Made by a program: the position numbers and the translations under genes. From JANMGV01 sp037440405 (GTDB lineage: Bacteria; Planctomycetota; Planctomycetia; Pirellulales; Pirellulaceae): 64,000 nucleotides of DNA. Position 1 is the stretch's first letter; the number at the start of each line of letters is the position of its first letter. Location of the stretch: contig JBBIUE010000007.1 in NCBI GenBank assembly GCA_037440405.1, positions 1 to 64,000 of the forward strand. Direction: 5' to 3'. This document shows, piece after piece, positions 20,196 to 29,094 of the stretch. The notes under the pieces were generated by a model. It did not search any database. It had not been told where the DNA came from and saw nothing but the letters and a program-made list of their open reading frames with translations.

Positions 20196-20398
20196 CAAGC
20201 ACCTCATTTCGTTAGGGATTCGAATACCAATATCTTCCCCTTAATGAACTGCGTTGCAAGTGGTCGAATCAACACGTCTCCAGAGCTCCACCCGTTAACA
20301 TGGGAGCCGAAATTACGGTCACCAATGGTAGATTCTCAAAGAACCGTGAGTTCGCCTGCTGCTTCGGAGTTATGCAAGGGTTGATTGGCAAATCAAAA

Positions 20399-21256
20399 AT
20401 GGGTTACCTAAACGGCGTCCCGTCAAAGTCGAAGCGAGATATCCGAATCGGAGCAGTTTCGTACTTGAATACGAAGCCCTTAATTCATACGCTGAAGGAG
20501 CAATTCAAAGAGTCCATCAGCTTGAGCCTTGACCTCCCAAGCCGTCTGGCGGATGAGTTGCAGCTGGGGCGGCTGGACGTTGCCTTGATTCCGTCGATCG
20601 AATGGATGCGGTCGCCAAATTTGCATTTAATCTCCGACGCATGTATTGCGTGTTCGGGAGAAGTATGGAGTGTCAAGCTCCTCTTCCGGACTCATCCGTC
20701 GGAGGTTCGCTCGCTCGCTTTGGATGAGGGCTCGCGAACCAGCGCCGCTTTGGCCCAAGTGCTCCTGTACAATCGCTTTGGCGTTCGTCCGGAAACGGTG
20801 CCGCTTCCGATGGATCAACACTTTTCGGATGCCGATTCGGACGCGGTTTTGGTCATCGGCGACCGAGCGATGAAGTTAGCGACTCCTCAACATGCGTTGC
20901 TGCGGGGCTTTTGTGAGGTTTGGGACCTCGGCAAAGAATGGTGGATCGACACTAAGTTGCCCTTCGTCTTTGCGGCTTGGGTTGGTCATGCGGAGTACCA
21001 ATCGTCTCCGCTGGCATTGGGATTCGAAAAAACGCGCGACGAGGGCTTGGCGAATGCGTGGCGCTTGGCGGAAATCTACGCGCCATCCTACCATCTCACC
21101 GTCGAGCAATGCCATCGCTACTTTACCTGCTTCCTTGACTTCCGAATGAATGATCAGAAATGGCGTGGTTTGAGAACCTTCTACGAAATGGCAAGACGCC
21201 TCGACTTTGTTGCAATTGATCATCCATCTTTCACTTTGACAGCCGAGATCGCATGA
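20399..21256 (+). CDS. mqnA: Chorismate dehydratase MqnA (futalosine pathway)
   Basis: Removes water from chorismate to give 3-enolpyruvylbenzoate, the first step of futalosine-route menaquinone synthesis. The family opening RIGAVSYLNTKPL is present, along with DLPSRLADELQLGRLDVALIP split over two strands, and the substrate-binding-protein-like fold length fits. Start uncertain: the frame stays open to 20300, and ATG 20399 is chosen because homology begins about 14 residues later. Its TGA overlaps the next start as ATGA, so mqnC is translationally coupled. Confidence 0.88.
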   Translation: MGYLNGVPSKSKRDIRIGAVSYLNTKPLIHTLKEQFKESISLSLDLPSRLADELQLGRLDVALIPSIEWMRSPNLHLISDACIACSGEVWSVKLLFRTHPSEVRSLALDEGSRTSAALAQVLLYNRFGVRPETVPLPMDQHFSDADSDAVLVIGDRAMKLATPQHALLRGFCEVWDLGKEWWIDTKLPFVFAAWVGHAEYQSSPLALGFEKTRDEGLANAWRLAEIYAPSYHLTVEQCHRYFTCFLDFRMNDQKWRGLRTFYEMARRLDFVAIDHPSFTLTAEIA

Positions 21257-22398
21257 TGAGGCATTCGAAGAACGTGCTGCTATCGAAAGCCATCGACGGC
21301 GAACGCTTGACGCGCGAAGATGCAATGGAATTGTTCCGATGTGTGCCACTTGCGGAGCTTGGTGGAGCCGCCGATGAAGTAACGCGACGGCTTCACCCTG
21401 AGAACTATCGCACCTACAACATCGATCGAAATATCAACTACACCAACGTCTGCACGGCGGTTTGCGATTTTTGCGCCTTCTACCGGCCTCCCAAGCATGC
21501 AGAAGGTTACGTTCTCGATCGATCCGTGCTCTTGGAGAAAGTGCGAGAGACGACCGAGGTCGGAGGGAATCAAATCCTTCTCCAGGGCGGACTTCATCCC
21601 AAGTTTACCCTCGATTGGTACGAGCAGATGCTGTCGGACATCAAATCCCAATTTCCCGACGTCAATATTCACGGTTTCAGTCCTCCCGAAATCTTCCATT
21701 TCACGAAGGTCAATAAGCTTCCACTGCGAACAGTGCTTGAGCGATTGAAGGGGGCCGGTTTAGGGAGCATCCCCGGCGGCGGTGCAGAAATTTTGGTTGA
21801 TCGTGTTCGGCGGCAGATTACTCGCGGCAAAGTTCTCACCGATGACTGGTTGGACGTGATGCGTGAATGGCATCTCCTGGGTGGCATCAGCTCGGCAACC
21901 ATGATGTTCGGCCATGTCGAAACGATCGAGGAGCGGGTTGAGCATTTGCAACGACTCCGGGACTTGCAAGATGAAACGCACGGCTTTACCGCCTTCATCT
22001 GCTGGACGTTCCAGCCGGAACACACGGACCTGTCCCACATTCCACCAGCCGGTTCCTTCGATTATCTCCGGACCCAGGCGATCGCCCGGCTTTTCCTGGA
22101 TAACTTCCCGAATATCCAAAGTAGCTGGGTAACGCAAGGCCTCAAAATCGGTCAACTGGCCATGCTTTTTGGGGCGAACGACATGGGTTCCTTGATGATT
22201 GAAGAGAATGTAGTGGCCGAAGCGGGTACGGTACACTACTTGACGTTGGACCAAATTCGATCGGCCATTGCGGAACTGGGATACGAACCACGGCAACGCG
22301 ACGTCCGCTATCAACTTGTCGCACCGGCCCTCGAGCACAAGGCAATCCAAGCCAACCGAGCACAACAGCAACCTGATGTAGTAACGATTTCTGCCTAG
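21253..22398 (+). CDS. mqnC: Cyclic dehypoxanthinyl futalosine synthase MqnC
   Basis: Radical SAM enzyme that cyclises dehypoxanthinyl futalosine. The 4Fe-4S cluster motif CxxxCxxC is Cys67, Cys71 and Cys74 (NVCTAVCDFCAFYR), with GGLHP, FSPPEI and GGGAEIL downstream as in MqnC/MqnE/CofH relatives. CAFYR after the cluster and the placement after mqnA favour MqnC over MqnE. Length 381 is normal. Other pathway members (mqnB, mqnD, mqnE) are not in the window. Starts at the ATGA overlap with mqnA; a second Met follows directly. Confidence 0.88.
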   Translation: MMRHSKNVLLSKAIDGERLTREDAMELFRCVPLAELGGAADEVTRRLHPENYRTYNIDRNINYTNVCTAVCDFCAFYRPPKHAEGYVLDRSVLLEKVRETTEVGGNQILLQGGLHPKFTLDWYEQMLSDIKSQFPDVNIHGFSPPEIFHFTKVNKLPLRTVLERLKGAGLGSIPGGGAEILVDRVRRQITRGKVLTDDWLDVMREWHLLGGISSATMMFGHVETIEERVEHLQRLRDLQDETHGFTAFICWTFQPEHTDLSHIPPAGSFDYLRTQAIARLFLDNFPNIQSSWVTQGLKIGQLAMLFGANDMGSLMIEENVVAEAGTVHYLTLDQIRSAIAELGYEPRQRDVRYQLVAPALEHKAIQANRAQQQPDVVTISA

Positions 22399-22636
22399 TC
22401 CTCCGATCTCAGGAAAGATTGTTATTGGCGTGCTTTCAGCAACCCATCCGCGAAAGGTCTAGCGTTCTTGACGAACGGAATCGGTTGCAACCGGGAATGA
22501 TCTATCGACACTGCTGCGATGACGGCTGGATTTGCTACAATTGTCCGCTCCACGGAGCACATCGAGGCCCACTTGGACTGGCAGTCCCCGAAGGTTAGCG
22601 GGATGGGTTCCGAGTTTCCATCGAGGCGAAAGTTTG

Positions 22637-24031
22637 ATGCCATCGCAATCACCCCAAAACCCTGAACCTGAAAATAACGAGCCTTGGTGGAGGCCGATGA
22701 CTGGCTACCACTGGTTTGTGTTCATTATGGCTGCGATGGCATGGATTCTCGACTGCATGGATCAGCAGATTTTTATTCTGGCTCGAAAAGAGGCACTGAC
22801 GGCATTGCTGCCTGCGGGTACGAATACCAACGAAGTCAACCGAATTGGAGGGATTGCGACTTCGATCTTTATGGTCGGCTGGGCGACCGGCGGAATGTTT
22901 TTCGGTGCCTTTGGTGATCGTTTTGGGCGAGCCAAAATGCTGACGGTTACGGTTTTTCTTTATTCGATCTCGACCGGGCTATCTGCGTTCTCCACAGGTT
23001 CGTTGGACTTCATGGTCTATCGTTTTTTGACTGGGTTAGGCGTGGGGGGGGTGTTTGGGCTGGCGGTAGCCCTGATCGCTGATACCTTGCCCGACCGATC
23101 GCGGACGCCGGCACTTGGATTGCTTCAGGCCTCCTCGGCCATCGGCAACATCTCTGCGGGATTGATCAGCATGTCGATGGCCAAATTGGGGAGCACTGGC
23201 ATCATTCAACCTCAGTCAGCCTGGAAATACATGTTTCTGATCGGGGCGATTCCGGCGATTCTGTGCGTGCTCATTCAACTGAAACTTCGCGAGCCTGAGA
23301 AGTGGGTCAAAGCCCGCCAAGAGGGAAAGCGGACCGGAGTGCCATTTGGCTCGTATCGTTCGCTCTTCAGCGATCGACGCTGGCGGCGAGCCGCGTTCGC
23401 TGGGCTGCTCCTTTGCGTCGCGGGAGTTCTCGGTTTGTGGGGAGTTGGATTCTTCAGTCCAGAACTTTTGTCCGACGTCATCAGAAATTCACTGCAAGCC
23501 AAGGGGGTCGCAGAGGATCAAATTCAAAGTTCCGTCAATTTCTGGCGAGGCGTAAATGGTATTTCGCAGAACGTCGGTTCCTTTTTCGGCATGATTGCGT
23601 TCACGTTCTTCGCTCAGCGATTTGGACGCAAGCCTTCATTTGCTGTCGGCTTCATTGCAGCCATGTTGGCGACCATCGCGTACTTCCAATTCTTCAAAGG
23701 TGTCGAGCATATCTGGATGGCGGCAGTCATGGGCTTTTTCCAACTCGCATTGTTTGCAGGATTCGCGCTTTATCTACCGGAATTGTTTCCGTTGCGGCTA
23801 AGGAGCACCGGAACCAGTTTTTGCTACAATGTTGGCCGATATGTGGCAGCCTTAGGTCCTTGGACATTGGGCGAAGTTCAGAAATGGCTAGCTCCTCCGG
23901 ATGCCACCGCTGAGGAGCGTATCAACGCCTTTCGAGACGGTTGCTCGTACATGAGCGTTTTGTTCTTGATTGGATTGGTTGCGTTATATTTCCTTCCTGA
24001 AACCAAAGGAAAGCCGCTTCCCGAGGATTAA
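22637..24031 (+). CDS. MFS transporter (sugar or aromatic acid:H+ symporter type)
   Basis: Twelve predicted helices over about 464 residues. The signature between helices 2 and 3 is present (GAFGDRFGRAK), and its counterpart in the second half is FAQRFGRKPS; PETKGKPL near the end is typical of the sugar porter and AAHS groups. ATG 22637 is chosen because GAGG lies about 10 bases upstream and the hydrophilic N-terminus (MPSQSPQNPEPE) leads straight into helix 1. Substrate unknown; aromatic acid or sugar uptake is possible. It follows mqnC by 238 bp. Confidence 0.85.
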   Translation: MPSQSPQNPEPENNEPWWRPMTGYHWFVFIMAAMAWILDCMDQQIFILARKEALTALLPAGTNTNEVNRIGGIATSIFMVGWATGGMFFGAFGDRFGRAKMLTVTVFLYSISTGLSAFSTGSLDFMVYRFLTGLGVGGVFGLAVALIADTLPDRSRTPALGLLQASSAIGNISAGLISMSMAKLGSTGIIQPQSAWKYMFLIGAIPAILCVLIQLKLREPEKWVKARQEGKRTGVPFGSYRSLFSDRRWRRAAFAGLLLCVAGVLGLWGVGFFSPELLSDVIRNSLQAKGVAEDQIQSSVNFWRGVNGISQNVGSFFGMIAFTFFAQRFGRKPSFAVGFIAAMLATIAYFQFFKGVEHIWMAAVMGFFQLALFAGFALYLPELFPLRLRSTGTSFCYNVGRYVAALGPWTLGEVQKWLAPPDATAEERINAFRDGCSYMSVLFLIGLVALYFLPETKGKPLPED

Positions 24032-24120
24032 TTGGTCAAGAAAATCGGGTAGACTGCGAAAGAGTCTTTGATAAGTGTCGGAGACGCATTTTTTAGGCAT
24101 GTTGAGCAGGGAGATTTGCG

Positions 24121-24459
24121 ATGGATAAAGATTCGAAGCAATGGGCTATGTTCATTCATTTGTCCGTCTTTGCCGGATACGTCGTGCCGATGGCTGGGCT
24201 GGTGCTACCGATCGTCCTTTGGCAAATGAAGAAAAATGATCTTCCTGAAACCGATGCTCATGGAAAGATGGTGGTCAATTTCCTCATTTCATTTCTGATC
24301 TACGGGGTGGTCGCCACCGTGCTCAGCTTTGTCCTGATTGGAATTCCACTTCTGATCGCACTAGGCATTGCGGCAATCGTGTACCCCATTATCGGTGCCA
24401 TTAAGGCGAATGAAGGTACGCTTTGGAGTTATCCGCTGGTGCTTCATATTTTGAAATAA
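24121..24459 (+). CDS. DUF4870 small membrane protein
   Basis: 112 residues with about three hydrophobic helices. WAMFIHLSVFAGYVVP at the start, WQMKKND and the closing ANEG..W.YP pattern match the DUF4870 (Tic20-like) family. A GGGAG site precedes the ATG. Function unknown. It sits 9 bp before aroC. Confidence 0.85.
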   Translation: MDKDSKQWAMFIHLSVFAGYVVPMAGLVLPIVLWQMKKNDLPETDAHGKMVVNFLISFLIYGVVATVLSFVLIGIPLLIALGIAAIVYPIIGAIKANEGTLWSYPLVLHILK

Positions 24460-24468
24460 GGATACTGG

Positions 24469-25608
24469 ATGCTTCGCTACTGGACGGCGGGAGAATCGCA
24501 CGGGAAAACGTTGATTGCTTTGATTGACGGCTTCCCAGCTGGCCTTGAAGTCGATGTGAATGCGATCAATGAGGATCTTCGGCTGCGTCAGGGGGGCTAT
24601 GGTCGCGGCGGACGGCAAAAGCTCGAAACGGATGAAGTCGAGTTGTTGACGGGTATCTGGCAAAGCAAGACCCTCGGTTCCCCCATTGCTTTGCAGGTGA
24701 TCAATCGGGATTACAAGCTCGAGCGATTGAAAGAACTGGAGCGACCGCGTCCCGGTCATGCGGATTTGACCGGGGCAATGAAGTATCTCGGTTCCATTCG
24801 TGGAATCTTGGAGAGGTCAAGTGCGCGCGAAACAGCGGTTCGCGTTGCTGCGGGAAGTCTAGCAAAACAGCTTCTCAAATGTTTCGATATCGATTTGCTT
24901 GGCTATGTCGTCGAAATCGGAGGAATGGGAGCGCCTGCTCCGGTCAGAGAGATCGCTGCACTGAGGGAGCTACGTTCGAAGAGCATCGTCTTCACAACCG
25001 CACCGGAGCTGGATGACCAATTCAAGCAACGGATCGATCAAACCGCCGAGGAAGGGGACACCGTCGGAGGAATTGTCGAAGTTCAAGTTCACGGTTTGCC
25101 ATTTGGCTTGGGCACCCATGCTCAATGGGATCGCAAGCTGGACGGACGATTGGCTCAGGCTGTCATGGCGGTACAGGCCATTAAAGGTGTCGAGATCGGA
25201 CTTGGATTCGAGGCAGCGCGGCGAAAGGGATCGCAAGTCCATGATCCGATTCAATTTGACCCGGAACAAGTGGAGCGTCCACACTTGGGTTACCTTCGTC
25301 CAACCAATCATGCCGGTGGTTTAGAGGGGGGCATGACCAATGGACAACCATTGGTGGTTCGGGCCGCGAAGAAGCCGATCAGCACGCTCCGCAGCCCGCT
25401 GGACTCGATCAACATGGAGACCAAAGAGCCTCAGCGAGCCAGCTATGAACGGAGCGATGTGTGTGCGATTTCTGCGGCCGCGATCATCGTCGAATGTGTG
25501 GTTGCCTTCGAAGTCGCCGCAGCACTGGTGGACAAATTCGGTGGCGATAGTTTGCAGGAAATGTTGGCGCGTTTTCAGCTTTTCCAGAAGATGGCTCGAG
25601 AACGATAA
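24469..25608 (+). CDS. aroC: Chorismate synthase
   Basis: FMN-dependent conversion of 5-enolpyruvylshikimate-3-phosphate to chorismate, the last shikimate step. Signature segments are present: GESHG near the start, RPGHADLTG in the middle and RSPLDSINM late. Length 379 is normal and an AAGGA site precedes the ATG. Its product is the substrate of MqnA encoded 4 kb upstream. It converges on ptsI, with 9 bp between the stop codons. Confidence 0.95.
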   Translation: MLRYWTAGESHGKTLIALIDGFPAGLEVDVNAINEDLRLRQGGYGRGGRQKLETDEVELLTGIWQSKTLGSPIALQVINRDYKLERLKELERPRPGHADLTGAMKYLGSIRGILERSSARETAVRVAAGSLAKQLLKCFDIDLLGYVVEIGGMGAPAPVREIAALRELRSKSIVFTTAPELDDQFKQRIDQTAEEGDTVGGIVEVQVHGLPFGLGTHAQWDRKLDGRLAQAVMAVQAIKGVEIGLGFEAARRKGSQVHDPIQFDPEQVERPHLGYLRPTNHAGGLEGGMTNGQPLVVRAAKKPISTLRSPLDSINMETKEPQRASYERSDVCAISAAAIIVECVVAFEVAAALVDKFGGDSLQEMLARFQLFQKMARER

Positions 25609-25617
25609 TTGTGCCTG

Positions 25618-27384
25618 CTACTTGGAAATGAGCGGCGCGAGATCTGGCACGAGTTCCAGGAGTCGCTGATTAACCAGCGTTTGAATTTTCTTGGTTACGG
25701 GAATGCCGGTCGCTTTTTTGAAGATCGCCTGGGCTTGTTCGATGGAAAGGTGAGACGCCAACTCCTTGATCGAAGGGATAAAGGCAGGACTCATGCTGAA
25801 TCTGCGGAGCCCCATTCCGAGAAGGAGAAGAAACGCAGCAGGCTGACCGGCCATTTCTCCGCACAAGGTAACTGGTCGCTTTGCTGCATGGCACAGTGCG
25901 ATCACAGACTCCAGCACGCGGAGGACCGCTGGCGACAGAGGTTGGCACAAGTGACTGACCTTGGGATTGTCCCTGTCAGCGGCCATGAGATATTGAACCA
26001 AGTCGTTGGAACCAATGGAGACATAATCGACAGCTCCGACTAAGCGATCCATCATGATGGCCGCTGCGGGAACTTCAATCATCATGCCAAAATCGACCGG
26101 TTGAAAGGCGCGTCGTTCTTGTCGCAGTTCAGCCTCGGCTTTCTTCACGAACTTGCGCAGTTTTTGAAGCTCTTCCATGTTCGTGACCATGGGAAACAAA
26201 ATTTGAATCTTGCATGGTGGGTCGGTCCTGACAGCAGCGGCACGCAAGATGGCTCGAATCTGAGTCATGAAGAATTCAGGATGCTCAAAAGAAAGTCGAA
26301 TGCTTCGCCATCCCATGAACGGATTCAGTTCATGCTGATGCCGAGCCAGGAAGGGAATGGTCTTGTCTCCGCCGATATCGAGCGTCCGAATGGTGACCCG
26401 ATGGTGTGGACTGGCTTTGATGACGTCGCGGTAAATGGTGACCTGCTCCTCTTCATCCGGCACGTCGGTATGAGTGAGATAGAGGTACTCCGTTCGATAG
26501 AGGCCGACACCGGAGGCTCCCATGGCCGAAGCGGCTTGCGCGTCCGAGACATTGTTGATGTTTGCGAGCAGTTCGATCTCGACTCCGTCCGCCGTTCGAG
26601 CGGGCAGATCGCGATTATGTGCTAACTTGTCGCGCAAATGGACAAATTCTCGCTCGAGCTTGCGGTACGCCGTCAAGCTCTCTGGATCGGGATTGATCAG
26701 CACATGTCCTTCACGACCGTCGACAACGATACGATCGCCAGTCTTGGTGGCCTTCAAGATTCCTGCGATTCCCGAAACGGCAGGTATTCCCCGTGAACGG
26801 GCGACGATCGCGGCGTGCGAAGTTTGGCTGCCAGCTTGAGTGACAATCCCATGAACCGGCCGATCGCCGAGCATGACAACTTGACTCGGAAGTAGCTCGT
26901 CGGCGACGATAATCAGCGGCCCAGGGAGTGCTCCTGTATCTTCGTCCAGTGCATCGCTGAGGTGACTCGACAAACGCATCACGATATCGCGGATATCGCC
27001 AAGTCGCTCTTTCAAGTAATCATCCTGCGAGCGATCCAACAAGCGGCGATAGTGTTCAAGCAAGTTGGCGAGTGCGGCTTGAGCGGTCAGATGGTCCTGC
27101 TGAATGGATAGCTTGACCTTGGATACAAACGTCGGGTCGCTCAAGATCGACTCGTGGACGGAAAAGACAGCAGCGGCATCTTTGCTGACCTGGCGCCCAA
27201 CCTTATTTTGAAGTGACCGAACTTCTGAAATCGACTCTTTTCGAGCGGCTTCAAAACGAGCCAATTCGCCGGCAACCTCTTCCGGCGACAAGTGAGTTTT
27301 GTCCGGATTGACGTACACCTCGTGAATGCAATAGGCTGTACCGACGGCCACTCCGGGTGAGACTGCAATTCCTCGTTTTATCAT
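25618..27384 (-). CDS. ptsI: PTS enzyme I (PEP-protein phosphotransferase)
   Basis: Transfers phosphate from PEP to HPr. The phospho-histidine is His190 (AGSQTSHAA, where most homologues have GRTSH), followed by ARSRGIPAV. The PEP-binding barrel shows GLYRTEYLY, GSNDLVQYLMAADR and the catalytic Cys in TLCGEMAG. Length 588 is usual. No ptsH or EII gene is present here; planctomycetes often keep a partial, regulatory PTS. It is divergent from the acyl cassette, sharing a 110-bp spacer that contains a small inverted repeat (TCCTT-TGAC-AAGGA). Confidence 0.93.
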   Translation of the reverse strand: MIKRGIAVSPGVAVGTAYCIHEVYVNPDKTHLSPEEVAGELARFEAARKESISEVRSLQNKVGRQVSKDAAAVFSVHESILSDPTFVSKVKLSIQQDHLTAQAALANLLEHYRRLLDRSQDDYLKERLGDIRDIVMRLSSHLSDALDEDTGALPGPLIIVADELLPSQVVMLGDRPVHGIVTQAGSQTSHAAIVARSRGIPAVSGIAGILKATKTGDRIVVDGREGHVLINPDPESLTAYRKLEREFVHLRDKLAHNRDLPARTADGVEIELLANINNVSDAQAASAMGASGVGLYRTEYLYLTHTDVPDEEEQVTIYRDVIKASPHHRVTIRTLDIGGDKTIPFLARHQHELNPFMGWRSIRLSFEHPEFFMTQIRAILRAAAVRTDPPCKIQILFPMVTNMEELQKLRKFVKKAEAELRQERRAFQPVDFGMMIEVPAAAIMMDRLVGAVDYVSIGSNDLVQYLMAADRDNPKVSHLCQPLSPAVLRVLESVIALCHAAKRPVTLCGEMAGQPAAFLLLLGMGLRRFSMSPAFIPSIKELASHLSIEQAQAIFKKATGIPVTKKIQTLVNQRLLELVPDLAPLISK

Positions 27385-27494
27385 GAATGATACTTTACCA
27401 CATGAAGCTCTTTGGGAACAATTGTGTCTTGATCCTTTGACAAGGATTTACGTCAATCGCAGAAACGTTCCGTTTAAGAGAAGCAGAGTACCCA

Positions 27495-27962
27495 ATGAGA
27501 TTTCGGCTGCTGGATCGAATTACCGAAGTTGACGAGGGAAAGAAAATTCGCGCGACGATTCGAGTGCGCGGTGATGAAGATTACTTGAGAGATCATTTTC
27601 CCAACTTTCCTGTCATGCCGGGTGTCCTGATGATGGAAGCGGGTTTTCAGGCCGCGAGCTGGTTGATTCGGAAAGCAGAAGATTTCCAGCCAACGATTCA
27701 CCGCGTGCAAGAAGTACGCAGTGCCAAGTTTGCTGACTTTGTGCAGCCACAACAGGAGCTCGAAATCACGGCCGAATGGGCCAAGTCGGATTCATGCATG
27801 CATCATTTCAAGGTTCTTGGTACGAAAAGCAATGCGCTTGCTTTCTCGACGCGCATGGTGATCGCGAGTCATTCAATCATCGAGTATGCTCCTGAATTTG
27901 ACGACGATCGAAGGTATTTTGAGCAGCAACTTCGGGGACAATTCGACGCACTGGCTGGATGA
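27495..27962 (+). CDS. FabZ-like 3-hydroxyacyl-ACP dehydratase (catalytic His present)
   Basis: Hotdog-fold protein of 155 residues. The active-site helix region reads HFPNFPVMPGVLMMEA with His34 and Glu48 in the expected catalytic places. It should dehydrate 3-hydroxyacyl chains on a carrier protein, here probably the ACP encoded 149 bp downstream. It is the first gene of a cassette with an ACP, a second FabZ-like protein and a FabF. The housekeeping fabZ usually sits with lpxA/lpxD, so this copy is probably specialised (inference). Confidence 0.85.
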   Translation: MRFRLLDRITEVDEGKKIRATIRVRGDEDYLRDHFPNFPVMPGVLMMEAGFQAASWLIRKAEDFQPTIHRVQEVRSAKFADFVQPQQELEITAEWAKSDSCMHHFKVLGTKSNALAFSTRMVIASHSIIEYAPEFDDDRRYFEQQLRGQFDALAG

Positions 27963-28111
27963 ATCGCCAGGTCGCGCGATCATGTGAACAGCAAAATTTT
28001 GAGGTTGACTGCGATCCGATCTTCCCTTCCGCCGCAAATTTGCTAGAAAAGTAAGGCTTATTCAGGCATTACAGACATGGGAAATTGGAACAGTCGCACA
28101 GGGATTAAATA

Positions 28112-28504
28112 ATGACAGCCACTACGGAAGAAGTTTTCCAGAAGGTTCAAGAGGCTTTGGTCGAAGCGCTCGGTGTGGACGAAGAAGATGTGAAGCCCGA
28201 AGCTACCATGATTCGAGATTTGGGTGCCGAATCGATCGATTTTCTTGATATCCTGTTCCGCCTCGAAAAGTCATTTTCAATCAAGATTCCGCGAGAAGAA
28301 CTCTTCCCAGAGGACATCCTGACGGATTCGAAGTATGTTGCTGATGGGAAGGTGACACCAGATGGATTGGAAATGCTTCGACAGCGGATGCCGTGGGCCG
28401 ACTTTTCGAAGTTTCAAGCGAATCCTCGAGTTCAGGATTTCGGCGACCTGCTGACCGTTCAAGATCTTTGCAATTACGTTCAGTCGAAGGTTTCAGCTAA
28501 TTAA
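28112..28504 (+). CDS. Acyl carrier protein, AcpXL-like with long insertion
   Basis: The phosphopantetheine site is Ser41 in DLGAESIDFLD. At 130 residues it is much longer than housekeeping ACP (about 78). After helix II (FLDILFRLEKSFSIKIP) comes an insertion of roughly 40 residues (PEDILTDSKY, GKVTPDGLEM, RQRMPW) before the last helix (VQDLCNYVQ). The FLDIxFxxxKxFxIKIP stretch and the GKV-T segment resemble rhizobial AcpXL, which carries very-long-chain hydroxy acyl groups for lipid A. The neighbours are FabZ and FabF type genes, as in the acpXL cluster. Confidence 0.9.
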   Translation: MTATTEEVFQKVQEALVEALGVDEEDVKPEATMIRDLGAESIDFLDILFRLEKSFSIKIPREELFPEDILTDSKYVADGKVTPDGLEMLRQRMPWADFSKFQANPRVQDFGDLLTVQDLCNYVQSKVSAN

Positions 28505-28542
28505 CGCGCCAGCGCAGTTCTCCCCATCCAAGTTAAAGCTCA

Positions 28543-29091
28543 ATGCGTTGGTTCTGGATTGATCGTTTTGTTGAATTTGTTAGTGGGGATCGGGCTGCGT
28601 CGGTAAAAAATGTCGTCTTGGCCGAGGAAGCCGTGGATGATTACTTCCCCGGTTTTCCTCACTTCCCTCAATCGCTAATGATTGAAGGAGTTGCGCAGAC
28701 GGGCGGTCTGCTGATTGCGGAAACGAGCGGTTTCGAGCAACGCGTTGTCTTGGCAAAGATCAGTTCGGCTCGATTTGAGTCGATTGTGCGGCCTGGACAA
28801 CAGATTCGATACGAGGTCCAAGTGCAGGACCTACAACCCGCCGGAGCGATTGTTACTGCATCCGTTCAGTGCGATCAACAACCGATCGGCTCGTTTGAGC
28901 TTGCATTTGCCATTCTCGGCGACCGATTTGGTTCTGTACCGTTATTCGCGCCTTCGGAGCTGTTACGCTGCATTCGACTGCTGCGTTTGTACGATGTTGG
29001 CGTCGATAAACTTGGAAATCGTCTAACGCCCTCGCCTTACCTGCTTGGTCAAAGAACAGATGGAAGTAGAATGCTTCCGGAGGAAGAATAG
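28543..29091 (+). CDS. FabZ-like hotdog protein with Tyr at the catalytic His position
   Basis: 182 residues, alignable without gaps to the active region of the first FabZ-like protein in this cassette: YFPGFPHFPQSLMIEG against HFPNFPVMPGVLMMEA. Here residue 34 is Tyr, not His, and Gly43 is Gln; Glu48 remains. It may be a non-catalytic partner of the first protein, a binding protein for acyl-ACP, or an enzyme with altered chemistry. The C-terminal 40 residues extend beyond the usual FabZ end. It lies 38 bp after the ACP gene and 3 bp before fabF. Confidence 0.85.
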   Translation: MRWFWIDRFVEFVSGDRAASVKNVVLAEEAVDDYFPGFPHFPQSLMIEGVAQTGGLLIAETSGFEQRVVLAKISSARFESIVRPGQQIRYEVQVQDLQPAGAIVTASVQCDQQPIGSFELAFAILGDRFGSVPLFAPSELLRCIRLLRLYDVGVDKLGNRLTPSPYLLGQRTDGSRMLPEEE

Positions 29092-29094
29092 GAC

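Noticed and set aside
22514..22541. TGCTACAAT sequence upstream of the MFS gene as a promoter
   Set aside because: The -10 looks good, but no acceptable -35 is found at 16-18 bases; the same string also occurs inside the coding sequence near 23.82 kb.
27433..27446. TCCTT-TGAC-AAGGA palindrome between ptsI and the acyl cassette as an operator
   Set aside because: Five-base arms are expected by chance in 110 bp; mentioned but not called.
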